Below, one piece after another: positions 1 to 8,824 of a DNA stretch of 64,000 nucleotides. Made by a program: the position numbers and the translations under genes. The notes beneath the pieces are model-generated. The model saw nothing but the letters and a program-made list of their open reading frames with translations, was not told the DNA's origin and ran no database searches. Position 1 is the stretch's first letter, and every line of letters starts with the position of its first letter. This DNA is from Arthrobacter mobilis (lineage in GTDB: Bacteria > Actinomycetota > Actinomycetes > Actinomycetales > Micrococcaceae), in contig NZ_JAAZSQ010000019.1 in assembly GCF_012395835.1 (NCBI RefSeq), positions 24,349 to 88,348 on the forward strand, read 5' to 3'.

Positions 1-1
1 G

Positions 2-1201
2 GTGCGCGGCGCCTGGCAGCGCCGGCTGGCCGACACCCCCGGTGAACCGGTGCCGCTGGCCGCTGCCCTGCACCGGGTGCTGGCCCGGGACATCGCCGCC
101 CCGGTGAGCCTGCCTCCCTTCGCCAACTCCCAGATGGATGGCTACGCGGTCAGCAGTGCCGCCACGGCCGGCGCACCCGGGCCGACTGTCGCCTTCGACG
201 TCGCACCGCCGGTGCCCGCCGGCCGGGCCGCTGGAGAGCTGCCGGTCGGCTGCGCCGTGCCGGTGATGACCGGGGCCATGCTCCCGGAGGGGGCGGATGC
301 GGTCGTACCCATCGAGCAGGCGGTACCGGACACGTTCGCGCCGTTCGCACCCGGGCACACGGTGGAACTGCCGGCCAATGTGCGCCCCGGACAGTTCGTC
401 CGCCCCGCCGGCAGCGACATCCCCGCCGGGGCTCCTGCCCTGCCCGCCGGCACGGTGCTCAAGGCCGGGCAGCTGGGCCTGCTCGCCGCCCTGGGCGTCG
501 CCGAAGTGCCGGTCCGGCCGCGGCTGCGGGTACTGCTGCTGAGCACCGGCGACGAAGTGGTGCCCCCCGGCTGCGGCCTCGGCCCGGGCCAGATCTACGA
601 TGCGAACACCACCATGCTCTCCGCCGCGCTGGCCGACGCCGGCTGCGAGGTGGCCAGCAGCCGGATCCTGGCGGACGCACCGGACCTGTTCGCCCAGGCC
701 CTGGCCGGGGACCTGGAGCGCGTGGCACCGGACCTGGTGCTCACCTCCGGCGGCATCAGCAAGGGAGCGTTCGAAGTGGTGAAGCTGGCCTTGGCCGGCC
801 ACGGGGTGGAGTTTGTCTCCGTGGCCATGCAGCCGGGCGGACCGCAGGCCCTGGGCCAGGTCCACGGGACCGCCTTCCTGGGGTTCCCCGGCAATCCGGT
901 CAGTTCCCTGGTCTCGTTCGAGATGTTCCTGCGTCCGGCGCTCTCCGCGGTCCTGTCCGTGCCGTCGCCGCGGACCGTGCTGCAGGTGCCGCTGCAGGTC
1001 CCGCCGGGAACGGCGCTCGAGTCGCCGCCGGGGATCCACCAGGTGCGCCGGGGCCGGTACGACGGCGCCGGGGCCGTCCCGGTGGGCGGTCCGGCATCGC
1101 ATCTGGTGCACGCGCTGGCCCACTCCAACGCCCTGCTGCAGCTGCCGCCGGAGGTCACCCGCCTCGAGGCGGGCGGGAACGTGGAAATATGGCTTCTATG
1201 A
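2..1201 (+). CDS. moeA: Molybdopterin molybdenumtransferase MoeA, 5' end cut by the window
   Basis: MoeA inserts molybdate into adenylylated molybdopterin, the last step of molybdenum cofactor synthesis in the cytoplasm. The 399 visible residues carry the family landmarks in order: [12 protein letters not shown] near residue 40, [14 protein letters not shown] near 90, [10 protein letters not shown] near 182 with [11 protein letters not shown] just after, LTSGGISKG near 250 and [19 protein letters not shown] near 295. Most MoeA proteins have about 10-20 more residues before the point where this one begins, so the real start is probably upstream of base 1 and the GTG at base 2 is only the first in-frame start visible. 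The 3' end overlaps moaC. The neighbours moaC, moaB and moaE confirm a cofactor operon. The family is certain; the start is unknown. Confidence 0.93.
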   Translation: MRGAWQRRLADTPGEPVPLAAALHRVLARDIAAPVSLPPFANSQMDGYAVSSAATAGAPGPTVAFDVAPPVPAGRAAGELPVGCAVPVMTGAMLPEGADAVVPIEQAVPDTFAPFAPGHTVELPANVRPGQFVRPAGSDIPAGAPALPAGTVLKAGQLGLLAALGVAEVPVRPRLRVLLLSTGDEVVPPGCGLGPGQIYDANTTMLSAALADAGCEVASSRILADAPDLFAQALAGDLERVAPDLVLTSGGISKGAFEVVKLALAGHGVEFVSVAMQPGGPQALGQVHGTAFLGFPGNPVSSLVSFEMFLRPALSAVLSVPSPRTVLQVPLQVPPGTALESPPGIHQVRRGRYDGAGAVPVGGPASHLVHALAHSNALLQLPPEVTRLEAGGNVEIWLL

Positions 1202-1692
1202 GCGAACAGGACAGCAGCAACGAAACCGCCCACCTGACCCACGTGCGGGCGGACGGCACCGCGCACATGGTGGATGTCAGCGGGAAAGCGGAGACCACCC
1301 GCGAGGCCACCGCCCAGGCGGTGCTTGGCACCCGCCCCGAGGTCGTGGCCCTGTTGGTTGCCGGCAACCTGCCCAAGGGCGACGCGCTGGCGGTGTCCCG
1401 GGTGGCGGGCATCATGGCCGCCAAGGCGACCCCGCAGCTGATCCCGCTGTGCCACCCGCTGCCGCTGAGCAAGGTCACCGTGGACTTCCACCCGGACGAA
1501 GCCAGCGTGCGGATCGAGGCGACGGTGAAGACCCGGTCGGTCACCGGCGTCGAAATGGAGGCCCTGACCGCCGCCTCGGTGGCGGCACTGAGCCTGTACG
1601 ACATGATCAAGGCCGTGGACAAACATGCGGTGATCAGCGACATCAAGGTTCTGGGCAAGACCGGGGGCAAGAGCGGGGACTGGCAGCTGTGA
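1189..1692 (+). CDS. moaC: Cyclic pyranopterin monophosphate synthase MoaC
   Basis: MoaC turns the GTP-derived 3',8-cyclo intermediate made by MoaA into cyclic pyranopterin monophosphate. At 167 residues it has normal family length. Visible family motifs are [16 protein letters not shown] near the N-terminus, [21 protein letters not shown] in the middle (catalytic His in LCHPL), [17 protein letters not shown] and [17 protein letters not shown], which contains the catalytic Asp-Lys. Two starts are possible: ATG 1189, with GGGCGGGA about ten bases upstream, or ATG 1198, which makes an ATGA overlap with the moeA stop. Either start implies translational coupling to moeA. The 3' end overlaps moaB by four bases (GTGA). 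Confidence 0.95.
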   Translation: MASMSEQDSSNETAHLTHVRADGTAHMVDVSGKAETTREATAQAVLGTRPEVVALLVAGNLPKGDALAVSRVAGIMAAKATPQLIPLCHPLPLSKVTVDFHPDEASVRIEATVKTRSVTGVEMEALTAASVAALSLYDMIKAVDKHAVISDIKVLGKTGGKSGDWQL

Positions 1693-2171
1693 CCGGCCCG
1701 CGCACGGCCAGCGTGCTGATTGCCTCCACACGCGCGGCCACAGGAGTCTATGAGGACCTCACCGCCCCGGTGATCAGCGGCTGGCTCGCCGGACACGGCT
1801 TCGAAACCGCGCAGCCGCTGGTCGTGCCCGACGGCGAGCCCGTCGGCGCGGCCCTGCGCGCGCTGCTGCTGCTGTCCCCGCGGGTGATCGTCACCAGCGG
1901 CGGCACCGGCCTGAGCCCTGACGACCTGACGCCGGAGATGACCAGGCCGCTGCTCGACCGCGAACTGCCCGGGGTGATGGAGGCGATCCGTGCCGCCGGC
2001 CTGGCCAGCACCCCGCATGCGGCGCTCTCGCGCGGACATGCCGGCACCACCGGGCGCACCTTCATCGTCAACCTGCCCGGCTCCCCGGGCGGGGTCCGGG
2101 ACGCACTCGCCGTCCTGGACCCGATCATCGAGCACATCTGCGACCAGCTGGAGGGAAGCCATGACCACTGA
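1689..2171 (+). CDS. moaB: MoaB/Mog-type molybdopterin adenylyltransferase
   Basis: This 160-residue protein of the MoaB/Mog fold most likely adenylates molybdopterin before metal insertion by MoeA. Visible motifs are [19 protein letters not shown] at the start, [16 protein letters not shown] around residue 75 (the nucleotide-binding TSGGTG signature) and [14 protein letters not shown] around 130. The GTG start at 1689 overlaps the moaC stop as GTGA. A longer open frame runs upstream but reads through moaC in another frame and has no family similarity. The 3' end overlaps moaE by 11 bases. Whether it should be called MoaB or Mog cannot be settled by eye; in actinobacteria the MoaB form normally does this step. 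Confidence 0.9.
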   Translation: MTGPRTASVLIASTRAATGVYEDLTAPVISGWLAGHGFETAQPLVVPDGEPVGAALRALLLLSPRVIVTSGGTGLSPDDLTPEMTRPLLDRELPGVMEAIRAAGLASTPHAALSRGHAGTTGRTFIVNLPGSPGGVRDALAVLDPIIEHICDQLEGSHDH

Positions 2172-2628
2172 GGAAGGCACCGGAGCGGACACGGCAGGCA
2201 CTGCGGCAGGCACGGTGGTCTTCGCCGGCGTCAGCGCCGAGCCGATCGATGCCGCCACCGCCTGGGCGGCCGTGGAAACGCCAGCCACCGGGGCGGTGGT
2301 CACCTTCGGCGGCATCGTGCGCGACCACGACGGCGGCCGCGCGGTCACGTACCTGGGCTACAGCGCGCACCCCAGCGCGGGCCGGCGCATGGAGGAACTG
2401 GCGGCGGAGGTCGCCGCGCGGCATCCGGGCACCCGGCTGTGGGCGGTGCACCGGACCGGCGAGCTCGCCGTGGGGGATTCGGCGCTGGTGGCGGCGGCCG
2501 CCGCGGCACACCGGGGCGAAGCCTTCGAGGCCTGCCGCGACCTGGTCGAGGCCGTCAAGCACGGGGTGCCGGTCTGGAAGGAGCAGCACTTCAGCGACGG
2601 CGGCACCGAATGGGTGGGCAGTGCCTGA
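2161..2628 (+). CDS. moaE: Molybdopterin synthase catalytic subunit MoaE
   Basis: MoaE is the large subunit of molybdopterin synthase. With thiocarboxylated MoaD it adds the dithiolene sulfurs to cyclic pyranopterin monophosphate. The protein has 155 residues. Family signatures are GAVVTFGGIVRDHDGG near residue 42, YLGYSAHPSAGRRMEEL near 62, and VKHGVPVWKEQHFSDG near the C-terminus, which holds the active-site lysines. The ATG at 2161 lies inside the end of moaB (11-base overlap), typical of coupled translation. No moaD or moaA lies in this window, so the partner subunit must be encoded elsewhere. It is the last gene of the cofactor operon; dapB follows with its own promoter. Confidence 0.94.
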   Translation: MTTEEGTGADTAGTAAGTVVFAGVSAEPIDAATAWAAVETPATGAVVTFGGIVRDHDGGRAVTYLGYSAHPSAGRRMEELAAEVAARHPGTRLWAVHRTGELAVGDSALVAAAAAAHRGEAFEACRDLVEAVKHGVPVWKEQHFSDGGTEWVGSA

Positions 2629-2634
2629 GCCGGA

Positions 2635-2640
2635 TACCCT
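2635..2640 (+). promoter_or_regulatory. -10 box TACCCT for a leaderless dapB mRNA
   Basis: TACCCT is followed by seven bases (agaggtc) and then the dapB ATG, so transcription would begin at or beside the A of the start codon. No convincing ribosome binding site sits at normal spacing. The pattern recurs before many genes in this window. Confidence 0.6.
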
Positions 2641-2647
2641 AGAGGTC

Positions 2648-3406
2648 ATGACCCCACCATTGAAAGTCGCCGTACTGGGCGCCCGCGGCCGGATGGGCGC
2701 CGAGGCCGTCAAGGCCGTCACCGCCGCCGAGGACATGGAGCTCGTCGCCGCCCTCGGGCGCGGCGAGGCGCTGGAGCGCGTGCTCGAGGCGGGTGCGACC
2801 CACCTGGTGGACCTGACCGTGCCGGCCAGCACCGAGGCGAACGTGCGGTTCGCCGTCGAGCACGGGCTGCACGCCGTCGTCGGCACCACCGGCTGGGACG
2901 AGGACCGCCGTGCCGCGCTGGCCGCGCTGCTGGCCGGGCATCCGGACACCGGCGTGCTGATCGCCCCCAACTTCGCGCTGGGCTCGGTGCTGGCCTCGGC
3001 CTTCGCGGCCCGGGCCGCGCGCTACTTCGAATCGGTCGAGATCATCGAGCTGCACCATCCGGACAAGGTTGACGCCCCCTCCGGGACGGCGGTGCGGACC
3101 GCCCAGCTGGTCTCCGCCGCCCGCGCCGCGGCGGGGGTTCCGGCAGGCCCGGATGCCACCGAGCACGCCCTCGACGGCGCCCGCGGCGCCGACGTCGGCG
3201 GCGTGCGCGTACACAGCGTGCGCCTGCGCGGGCTGGTGGCGCACCAGGAAGTGCTGCTGGGTGGTCCCGGCGAGCAGCTGACGATCAGGCACGACTCCTA
3301 TGACCGGGCCTCCTTCATGCCCGGGGTGCTGCTGGGCCTGCGCTCGGTCGCCGCGCACCCGGGCCTGACCTACGGACTCGACGGCTACCTTGAGCTCAAT
3401 GCCTGA
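2648..3406 (+). CDS. dapB: 4-hydroxy-tetrahydrodipicolinate reductase DapB
   Basis: DapB reduces the product of DapA with NAD(P)H in the lysine/diaminopimelate pathway and so feeds both lysine and peptidoglycan cross-bridges. The protein has 252 residues, normal for actinobacteria. The Rossmann motif VLGARGRMG is at residues 8-16, DLTVPAST near 58, VVGTTGWDE near 78, and the catalytic and substrate-binding stretch ELHHPDKVDAPSGTA near 137 with its His-His and Lys. The start ATG 2648 is chosen because the conserved sequence starts there and because a -10 box sits seven bases upstream. The gene is separated from dapA by a membrane-protein gene and a minus-strand gene. Confidence 0.96.
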   Translation: MTPPLKVAVLGARGRMGAEAVKAVTAAEDMELVAALGRGEALERVLEAGATHLVDLTVPASTEANVRFAVEHGLHAVVGTTGWDEDRRAALAALLAGHPDTGVLIAPNFALGSVLASAFAARAARYFESVEIIELHHPDKVDAPSGTAVRTAQLVSAARAAAGVPAGPDATEHALDGARGADVGGVRVHSVRLRGLVAHQEVLLGGPGEQLTIRHDSYDRASFMPGVLLGLRSVAAHPGLTYGLDGYLELNA

Positions 3407-3932
3407 TCCCGCCATGCCTGACCCCGCCATGCCCGGCCCGTCGATGTCCGGCCCGGCAGAGCCTGTCTCCTGGTACGCCCGCCATGGCAGCAAGGTCTGG
3501 GTCGGGGTGGTTGTCGCGCTGCTGGCCGGCTACCTGGTGGTGACCCTGCAGCGGGCCTGGCTGATGCTCGGGGAACCGTCCCCGGCGGCCAAGGGCCTGG
3601 GCGTGGCCCTGGTGCTGCTGCCGGCGGTCGGGGCCTGGGCACTGTGCCGGGAAATTGTGTTCGGCAGCCGGATGTCCAAGCTGGCCAGGATCCTGGAAGC
3701 CGAGGGCGGCCTGCCGGTGGACAACCTGCCGCGCACTCCTGGCGGGCGCATCGTCCGCGAGGCCGCGGATGCCGAGTTCCTCAAGTACAAGGCCGAGGCG
3801 GAGGCGGCGCCGGCGGACTGGCGCAGCTGGTTCCGGCTCTCCTGCGCCTATGACGCCGCCGCGGACCGCAAGCGGGCCCGCGAGTCGATGCGCCGCGCCA
3901 TCGACCTTTACCGCTCGGCCGGCGCCGGGTAG
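3399..3932 (+). CDS. Small two-helix membrane protein of unknown function downstream of dapB
   Basis: A 177-residue protein with no recognised function. The N-terminus is a proline-rich tail with tandem MPDPA-type units encoded by a 15-base repeat (from 3399). Two hydrophobic helices follow, around residues 33-48 (VWVGVVVALLAGYLVV) and 65-80 (GLGVALVLLPAVGAWA). The last 100 residues are soluble and charged; the C-terminal 45 (WRSWFRLSCAYDAAADRKRARESMRRAI) look like a single helical TPR-like pair. ATG 3399 overlaps the dapB stop, suggesting coupling; TTG 3390 and ATGs at 3414, 3429 and 3444 are alternatives created by the repeat. A similar gene next to dapB is, from memory, common in Arthrobacter. 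Confidence 0.75.
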   Translation: MPDPAMPDPAMPGPSMSGPAEPVSWYARHGSKVWVGVVVALLAGYLVVTLQRAWLMLGEPSPAAKGLGVALVLLPAVGAWALCREIVFGSRMSKLARILEAEGGLPVDNLPRTPGGRIVREAADAEFLKYKAEAEAAPADWRSWFRLSCAYDAAADRKRARESMRRAIDLYRSAGAG

Positions 3933-3965
3933 CGGCTGGACGGCGGGGAGCAGCCGCCCGCCGGT

Positions 3966-5174
3966 TCAGCCCGGCAGCCGGCTGCGGCCGGCCACCAGCG
4001 TGCGCGTGGTGCGCGAGGCCGTGGAGATGACAGCCTCCAGCGGTCCGCGCCAGCCGGCGGCCTGGAAGAGCATGCCGGCGGCCACCGCCAGCACCGCCTG
4101 GCTCCAGTAGAGTTCGACCCGGGCCAGCGGCAGCCCCAGCGTGGTAACCACGCCCATGAACCACACATGGGCCGAATACAGGCTCAGGGTCATGGCGCCG
4201 GGGCCGGCCAGCGGGGCCAGCGCCGCGGCCCAGCGCGAGCCGACCAGCAGGCACACCGCCAGGACGACGGCGGCGGTGCCGCTGGTGTGCAGCAGGTCCA
4301 GGCTGCCGCCCGAGTGCGGCGATGCCGAGCCGAGCCACCACCAGGAGTCCTCCTGCCGCACCCAGCTCATGTTGACCTGGTAGATGACCTCGAAGTCCTC
4401 GCGCCGGGCCGGGCCGGTCGCGGCCACCGCGGCATAGCCGCCCATCCGTTCCATCAGCAGCCAGGACAGTGCCTTGGCGCCGACCGCCGCCACCGTGCCG
4501 GCGGCCAGCAGCCACAGCTGGTGGGCAGTGCGCAGCAGGTCCAGGCGCCCGATCAGCAGACCCACCAGGATGTAGGAGAGCCACTGCAGCACCGGGTAGT
4601 AGCCGGTCAGGAAAACATCCGCCAGCAGCGTCCACGGCTGGAGCAGGTCCGCGGTGGAGGGATTATGCCCGAGCACTCCCGTGGGACTGATGTTCGCCAG
4701 CGCCCAGGGCCGCAGCAGGAAGGCCGCCACGGGGGAGAGCAGCATCCAGCCTGCGGTCCATCCGGCCAGTGCCGGCAGCCGCAGGCCCAGGAACGGCAGG
4801 GCGCAGAGGAACAGCACCGCGTAATGGACCAGGATGATGGCGATGCTGACGTTCACACTGCCCAGCAGCAGGCCGACGGCGCCAATCAGCACGGCCCGCA
4901 CGGCGATCCCTGCCCGGTCGGCGGCCAGGCCGCGGCCAAAGTGGCCGCGGCTGCCCCCGGTCAGCAGGGCCAGGCCGACACCGGCCAGCACGGCGAACAG
5001 CGCCGAGGAGCGGCCGGAGAACACCAGCCCCGCGAAGGTCGGCACCGCGGCGGTGCCCTGGGCGGCCCCGCCCTCGTAGAGCGGGAAGATGTGGGTGGCC
5101 ATCATGCCCAGCAGGGCGATGCCCCGTGCGGCATCGATGCCCCGGATCCGCCGGCTGTTCGGTGCTGGTGACAT
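3966..5174 (-). CDS. Multi-pass membrane protein, DUF1624/heparan-alpha-glucosaminide acetyltransferase-like
   Basis: A 402-residue integral membrane protein. The N-terminus RIRGIDAARGIALLGMMATHI is the signature of the DUF1624 (HGSNAT catalytic-like) and DUF418 family of membrane acyltransferases; about ten hydrophobic helices follow. The catalytic histidine of this superfamily would be the His in MMATHI. No substrate can be assigned; cell-envelope sugar or lipid acetylation is an inference from the family. It is encoded opposite to its neighbours, with its 3' end 33 bases from that of the upstream small membrane gene, so the two converge. Upstream (minus strand) is GAATAT six bases from the ATG, a weak leaderless-type -10. 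In mycobacteria the dapB-dapA interval holds thyX; here this gene occupies it. Confidence 0.8.
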   Translation of the reverse strand: MSPAPNSRRIRGIDAARGIALLGMMATHIFPLYEGGAAQGTAAVPTFAGLVFSGRSSALFAVLAGVGLALLTGGSRGHFGRGLAADRAGIAVRAVLIGAVGLLLGSVNVSIAIILVHYAVLFLCALPFLGLRLPALAGWTAGWMLLSPVAAFLLRPWALANISPTGVLGHNPSTADLLQPWTLLADVFLTGYYPVLQWLSYILVGLLIGRLDLLRTAHQLWLLAAGTVAAVGAKALSWLLMERMGGYAAVAATGPARREDFEVIYQVNMSWVRQEDSWWWLGSASPHSGGSLDLLHTSGTAAVVLAVCLLVGSRWAAALAPLAGPGAMTLSLYSAHVWFMGVVTTLGLPLARVELYWSQAVLAVAAGMLFQAAGWRGPLEAVISTASRTTRTLVAGRSRLPG

Positions 5175-5256
5175 AAGCAGATATTCTCACAGCTGTTCCC
5201 GCAGCCAGGTTTCCGCCGTCCCCGCCCCGCACCTTCCCGCACCCTCCGTGCATTCC

Positions 5257-5283
5257 TTGAATCGGCGGCGGGCACGGTAACGT
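5257..5283 (+). promoter_or_regulatory. dapA promoter, leaderless arrangement
   Basis: TTGAAT (5257-5262) and TAACGT (5278-5283) are separated by 15 bases, a little short. TAACGT is seven bases from the dapA ATG, so the mRNA probably starts at the start codon. Confidence 0.55.
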
Positions 5284-5290
5284 TTTCCGT

Positions 5291-6202
5291 ATGGCTGAGT
5301 CTGACATCCGCGAGTACACCTTCGGCACCCTGGTGGCCGCCATGGTCACCCCGTTCACCGACGAAGGCGAGGTGGACTACTCCATGGCGGCCAAGCTGGC
5401 CACCAAGCTGGTCGAGGACGGCTGCGACGGCCTCGTCGTCACCGGCACCACGGGGGAGACCTCGACGCTGACGGACGAGGAGAACCTGGGCATGTTCCGC
5501 GCGGTGGTCGAGGCCGTGGGCGGGCGCGCGAAGGTCATCGCCGGTTCCACCACCAACGACACCCGCCATTCGGTCCACCTCTCCCGCCAGGCCGCCGAGC
5601 TGGGCGTGGACGGCCTGCTGGTCACCACGCCGTACTACAACAAGCCCAGCCAGGCCGGCGTGCAGGCGCACATCGAGGCCGTCGCCGACGCGACCGACCT
5701 TCCGGTGATGGTCTACGACATCCCCGGCCGTGCCGGCATCCCGATCGAGACCGAGACCATGATCCGGCTCGCCGCGCATCCGCGCATCGTGGCCTTGAAG
5801 GACGCCAAGGCCGACTACCAGGAAACGACCCGCGTGCTGGCCAACACCGACCTGGACGTCTACTCCGGCGACGACGGGCTGACCCTGCCGCTGATGGCCG
5901 CCGGCGCCGTCGGCGTCGTCTCCGTCACCGCCCACGTGGCGACGGCGCAGTACCGCGCGCTGGTGGACGCCTGCCTGGCCGGCGACCTCGCCACCGCCCG
6001 CCGGCTGCACTTCGAACTGGACCCGGTCCAGCGCGCCGTCATGAGCCACATCCAAGGTGCCGTGGCGGCCAAGCAGATCCTTAAGTGGCAGGGTGTCCTG
6101 CCCAACTCGGTGGTCCGCCTGCCGCTGGTCGAGCCGACCGACGCCGAGCTCGCACCCGTCCTCGCCGATCTTGCGGAGGCCGGCTGGAACCTGGAGGTCT
6201 GA
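5291..6202 (+). CDS. dapA: 4-hydroxy-tetrahydrodipicolinate synthase DapA
   Basis: DapA condenses pyruvate with aspartate semialdehyde, the committed step towards diaminopimelate and lysine. The 303-residue protein is an aldolase-type TIM barrel. Visible landmarks are GTLVAAMVTPFTDEGEVD at the start, VTGTTGETSTLT near residue 50 (pyruvate-binding Thr-Thr), VTTPYYNKPSQAG near 115 with the proton-relay Tyr, VYDIPGRAG near 143, and the Schiff-base lysine in VALKDAKADYQET near 170. The ATG start agrees with the conserved N-terminus and with the promoter seven bases upstream. The gene for RNase J starts eight bases after its stop, the arrangement known from other actinobacteria. Confidence 0.97.
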   Translation: MAESDIREYTFGTLVAAMVTPFTDEGEVDYSMAAKLATKLVEDGCDGLVVTGTTGETSTLTDEENLGMFRAVVEAVGGRAKVIAGSTTNDTRHSVHLSRQAAELGVDGLLVTTPYYNKPSQAGVQAHIEAVADATDLPVMVYDIPGRAGIPIETETMIRLAAHPRIVALKDAKADYQETTRVLANTDLDVYSGDDGLTLPLMAAGAVGVVSVTAHVATAQYRALVDACLAGDLATARRLHFELDPVQRAVMSHIQGAVAAKQILKWQGVLPNSVVRLPLVEPTDAELAPVLADLAEAGWNLEV

Positions 6203-6210
6203 TCCGAAGC

Positions 6211-7902
6211 ATGAGCGAATCCACAACTTCACAGCTGCGCACCCCGCCGGACCTGACGGAGGGCACCCTGCGGATCGTTCCGCTCGGGGGCCTGGGCGAG
6301 ATCGGCCGGAACATGGCCGTCTTCGAGATCAACTCCAAGCTGCTGATCGTCGACTGCGGGGTCCTGTTCCCGGAGGAGCACCAGCCGGGCGTGGATTTGA
6401 TTCTGCCGGATTTCTCCTACATCGAGGACCGCCTTGACGACGTCGTCGGCGTCGTGCTGACCCACGGGCACGAGGACCACATCGGCGCGGTGCCCTACCT
6501 GCTGCGCATCCGCGAGGACATCCCGCTGATCGGCTCGCAGCTGACCCTGGCGCTGGTGGAGGCCAAGCTGGCCGAGCACCGGCTCAAGCCCTACACCCTG
6601 ACGGTCTCCGAGGGGCAGGTCGAGCAGTTCGGCCCCTTCGAGTGCGAGTTCGTGGCGGTCAACCACTCGATTCCGGACGCGCTGGCGGTCTTCATCCGCA
6701 CCGAAGCCGGCACTGTGCTGCACACCGGCGATTTCAAGATGGACCAGCTGCCCCTGGACGGGCGGATCACGGACCTGCGCGCCTTCGCCCGGCTGGGCGA
6801 GGAAGGCGTGGACCTGTTCATGCCGGACTCCACCAATGCGGACGTGCCCGGCTTCACCACTGCCGAAAAGGAAATCGGCCCGGTGCTGGAGCGGCTGTTC
6901 GGCCAGGTCCAGAAGCGCATCATCGTGGCCTCCTTCTCCTCGCACGTGCACCGGGTGCAGCAGGTGCTCGACGCCGCGGCCGCGCACGGCCGGCACGTGG
7001 CCTTCGTGGGCCGGTCCATGGTGCGCAACATGGCCATCGCCGCCAAGCTCGGCTACCTGAACGTGCCCGAGGGCATCCTGGTGGACCTGAAGAACATCGA
7101 GGATGTCCCGGACGACCGGATCGTGCTCATGTCCACCGGTTCCCAGGGGGAGCCGATGGCCGCCCTGTCCCGGATGGCCAACGGGGACCACCGGATCCGG
7201 ATCGGGGCCGGGGACACCGTGATCCTGGCCTCCTCGCTCATCCCGGGCAACGAGAACGCCGTCTTCCGGGTGATCAACGGCCTGCTGAAGCTCGGCGCGG
7301 AGGTGATCCACAAAGGCAATGCCAAGGTGCATGTCTCCGGGCACGCGGCGGCGGGTGAACTGCTGTACTGCTACAACATCATCCGGCCGAAGAACGTCAT
7401 GCCGGTGCATGGCGAAACCCGGCACCTGATTGCCAACGGCAAGCTGGCCGAGGCCACCGGCGTGCCGGAGGAGAACGTGCTGCTGGCCGACGGCGGCACC
7501 GTCATCGACCTCGAGGGCGGCAAGGCCCGGATCGTCGGACAGCTCGAATGCGGCTTCGTCTACGTGGACGGCTCCAGCATCGGCGGGATCACCGACGCGG
7601 ACCTGAAGGACCGCCGCATCCTGGGCGAGGAAGGCTTCATCTCCGTCATTACGGTGGTCAACCGCAGCACCGGGCAGATCCTCTCCGGACCGGAGATCCA
7701 TGCCCGCGGCTTCGCCGAGGAGGACGCGGTGTTCGACGACATCAAGCCCAAGATCATCGCCGCGCTGGAGGAGGCCGTGGTCGGCAACAAGGACCACACG
7801 ACCTACCAGCTGCAGCAGGTGGTCCGCCGGGTCATCGGCACCTGGGTCAACCGGCGCCACCGGCGCCGGCCCATGATTGTCCCCGTCGTCCTCGAAGCCT
7901 GA
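6211..7902 (+). CDS. rnj: Ribonuclease J
   Basis: RNase J is a zinc-dependent 5'-3' exonuclease and endonuclease for mRNA decay and rRNA maturation. The protein has 563 residues. The beta-lactamase core starts after an about 20-residue tail with IVPLGGLGEIGRNM; the metal site THGHEDHIGAVPYLL lies near residue 85 and HTGDFKMDQ near 173. The beta-CASP part contains DSTNADVPGFT near 207, ASFSSHVHRVQQ near 240 and HVSGHAAAGELL near 378, followed by PVHGETRHL near 402. A C-terminal domain runs to about 560. ATG 6211 is chosen because it precedes the conserved region and has GGAGG 13 bases upstream; longer in-frame starts lie inside dapA. Probably co-transcribed with dapA. Confidence 0.95.
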   Translation: MSESTTSQLRTPPDLTEGTLRIVPLGGLGEIGRNMAVFEINSKLLIVDCGVLFPEEHQPGVDLILPDFSYIEDRLDDVVGVVLTHGHEDHIGAVPYLLRIREDIPLIGSQLTLALVEAKLAEHRLKPYTLTVSEGQVEQFGPFECEFVAVNHSIPDALAVFIRTEAGTVLHTGDFKMDQLPLDGRITDLRAFARLGEEGVDLFMPDSTNADVPGFTTAEKEIGPVLERLFGQVQKRIIVASFSSHVHRVQQVLDAAAAHGRHVAFVGRSMVRNMAIAAKLGYLNVPEGILVDLKNIEDVPDDRIVLMSTGSQGEPMAALSRMANGDHRIRIGAGDTVILASSLIPGNENAVFRVINGLLKLGAEVIHKGNAKVHVSGHAAAGELLYCYNIIRPKNVMPVHGETRHLIANGKLAEATGVPEENVLLADGGTVIDLEGGKARIVGQLECGFVYVDGSSIGGITDADLKDRRILGEEGFISVITVVNRSTGQILSGPEIHARGFAEEDAVFDDIKPKIIAALEEAVVGNKDHTTYQLQQVVRRVIGTWVNRRHRRRPMIVPVVLEA

Positions 7903-7935
7903 GCTGCCGGGCTAGGAAGGCCTGCCGCCGGCTTC

Positions 7936-7941
7936 TATACT
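7936..7941 (+). promoter_or_regulatory. -10 box TATACT six bases before the ZIP gene GTG
   Basis: TATACT, then ggcggc, then GTG 7948. This is a leaderless-type promoter placed in the 45-base gap after the RNase J gene. Confidence 0.55.
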
Positions 7942-7947
7942 GGCGGC

Positions 7948-8751
7948 GTGGATGGCGGGGCGGCACTGCCGCTGCTCTTCGGTGCCGTGGCCTCCAGCGC
8001 GCTGGTGCTGGGGGCGCTCATCGGCGTGCGTTTCGAACTGCCCAAGCGCGTCCTGGCCATCCTGCTCTCCTTCGCCGCCGGGGCGCTGATCACCGCCCTG
8101 GCCTTCGAACTCTTCGAGGACGCCCACGAAAGCGGCGGCATCTGGCGGGCGGCCGCCGGCCTGTTCGCCGGCGCCGTGGTCTTCACGGTGCTGAGCTCGC
8201 TGCTGGACCGCTGGGCGCAGCCCGGGTCCCACCCGGCTCCGGCAGACGAGTACCGGGGCAGCCCCAAGCTGGATACCGACGCTGCCGCCGCCGAACGTCC
8301 GGCCGCGGCGGCCTCCACCCGCGGCGCCGCCGGCGTGGCGCTGCTGGCGGCCGTCACGCTCGACGGCGTGCCGGAGAATCTCGCGCTGGGCGTTTCGCTG
8401 GGGGAGGGGACCGGCGGCCTGGCCCTGCTGGCCGCGATCTTCGTGTCCAATTTCCCCGAGGCGCTGGTCGGGGCGTCCTCGATGCGCAGCCAGGGCAAGT
8501 CCCCGGCGGTCATTTTCGGGCTCTGGGCCGTCTGTGCCGTGCTGCTGGTCGTCGCCGTGGTGGTCGGCGCCGGCCCGCTGTCCGGCAGCGCACCCGAGAC
8601 GATCTCGCTGCCGCTGGCCTTCGCAGCCGGCGCGGTGATCGCCTCCCTGGCCGACACCCTGATGCCCGAGGCGTACGAGCACGGCGGGCCGGCGGTGGCC
8701 CTGAGCACCGCCGCCGGATTCGTCCTGGCGTACGTGCTCTCCCTGGCCTGA
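7948..8751 (+). CDS. ZIP-family-like metal permease
   Basis: A 267-residue membrane protein with about eight hydrophobic segments in the ZIP layout: three helices, a variable acidic/Ala loop (about residues 95-130), then five helices. The signature helices read VTLDGVPENLALGVSL and FVSNFPEALVGA, which correspond to the HNxPEG and HExPHE metal-binding helices of ZIP transporters. The usual histidines are replaced here by Asp/Asn with the Pro-Glu kept, so the metal and direction of transport are uncertain. GTG 7948 is supported by the -10 box six bases upstream and by the first helix beginning at once. ftsK follows after 73 bases with its own promoter. Confidence 0.8.
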   Translation: MDGGAALPLLFGAVASSALVLGALIGVRFELPKRVLAILLSFAAGALITALAFELFEDAHESGGIWRAAAGLFAGAVVFTVLSSLLDRWAQPGSHPAPADEYRGSPKLDTDAAAAERPAAAASTRGAAGVALLAAVTLDGVPENLALGVSLGEGTGGLALLAAIFVSNFPEALVGASSMRSQGKSPAVIFGLWAVCAVLLVVAVVVGAGPLSGSAPETISLPLAFAAGAVIASLADTLMPEAYEHGGPAVALSTAAGFVLAYVLSLA

Positions 8752-8811
8752 AGGGGCGGCTGCGGTGACGGGACCGGGGGCGAAATCCCGCAGATCACCG
8801 GCTCCAGCCGG

Positions 8812-8817
8812 TAACGT
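8812..8817 (+). promoter_or_regulatory. -10 box TAACGT for leaderless ftsK
   Basis: TAACGT, seven bases (ggcgggt), then ATG 8825. It also decides the start: in-frame codons further upstream would lie before the transcript start. Confidence 0.55.
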
Positions 8818-8824
8818 GGCGGGT

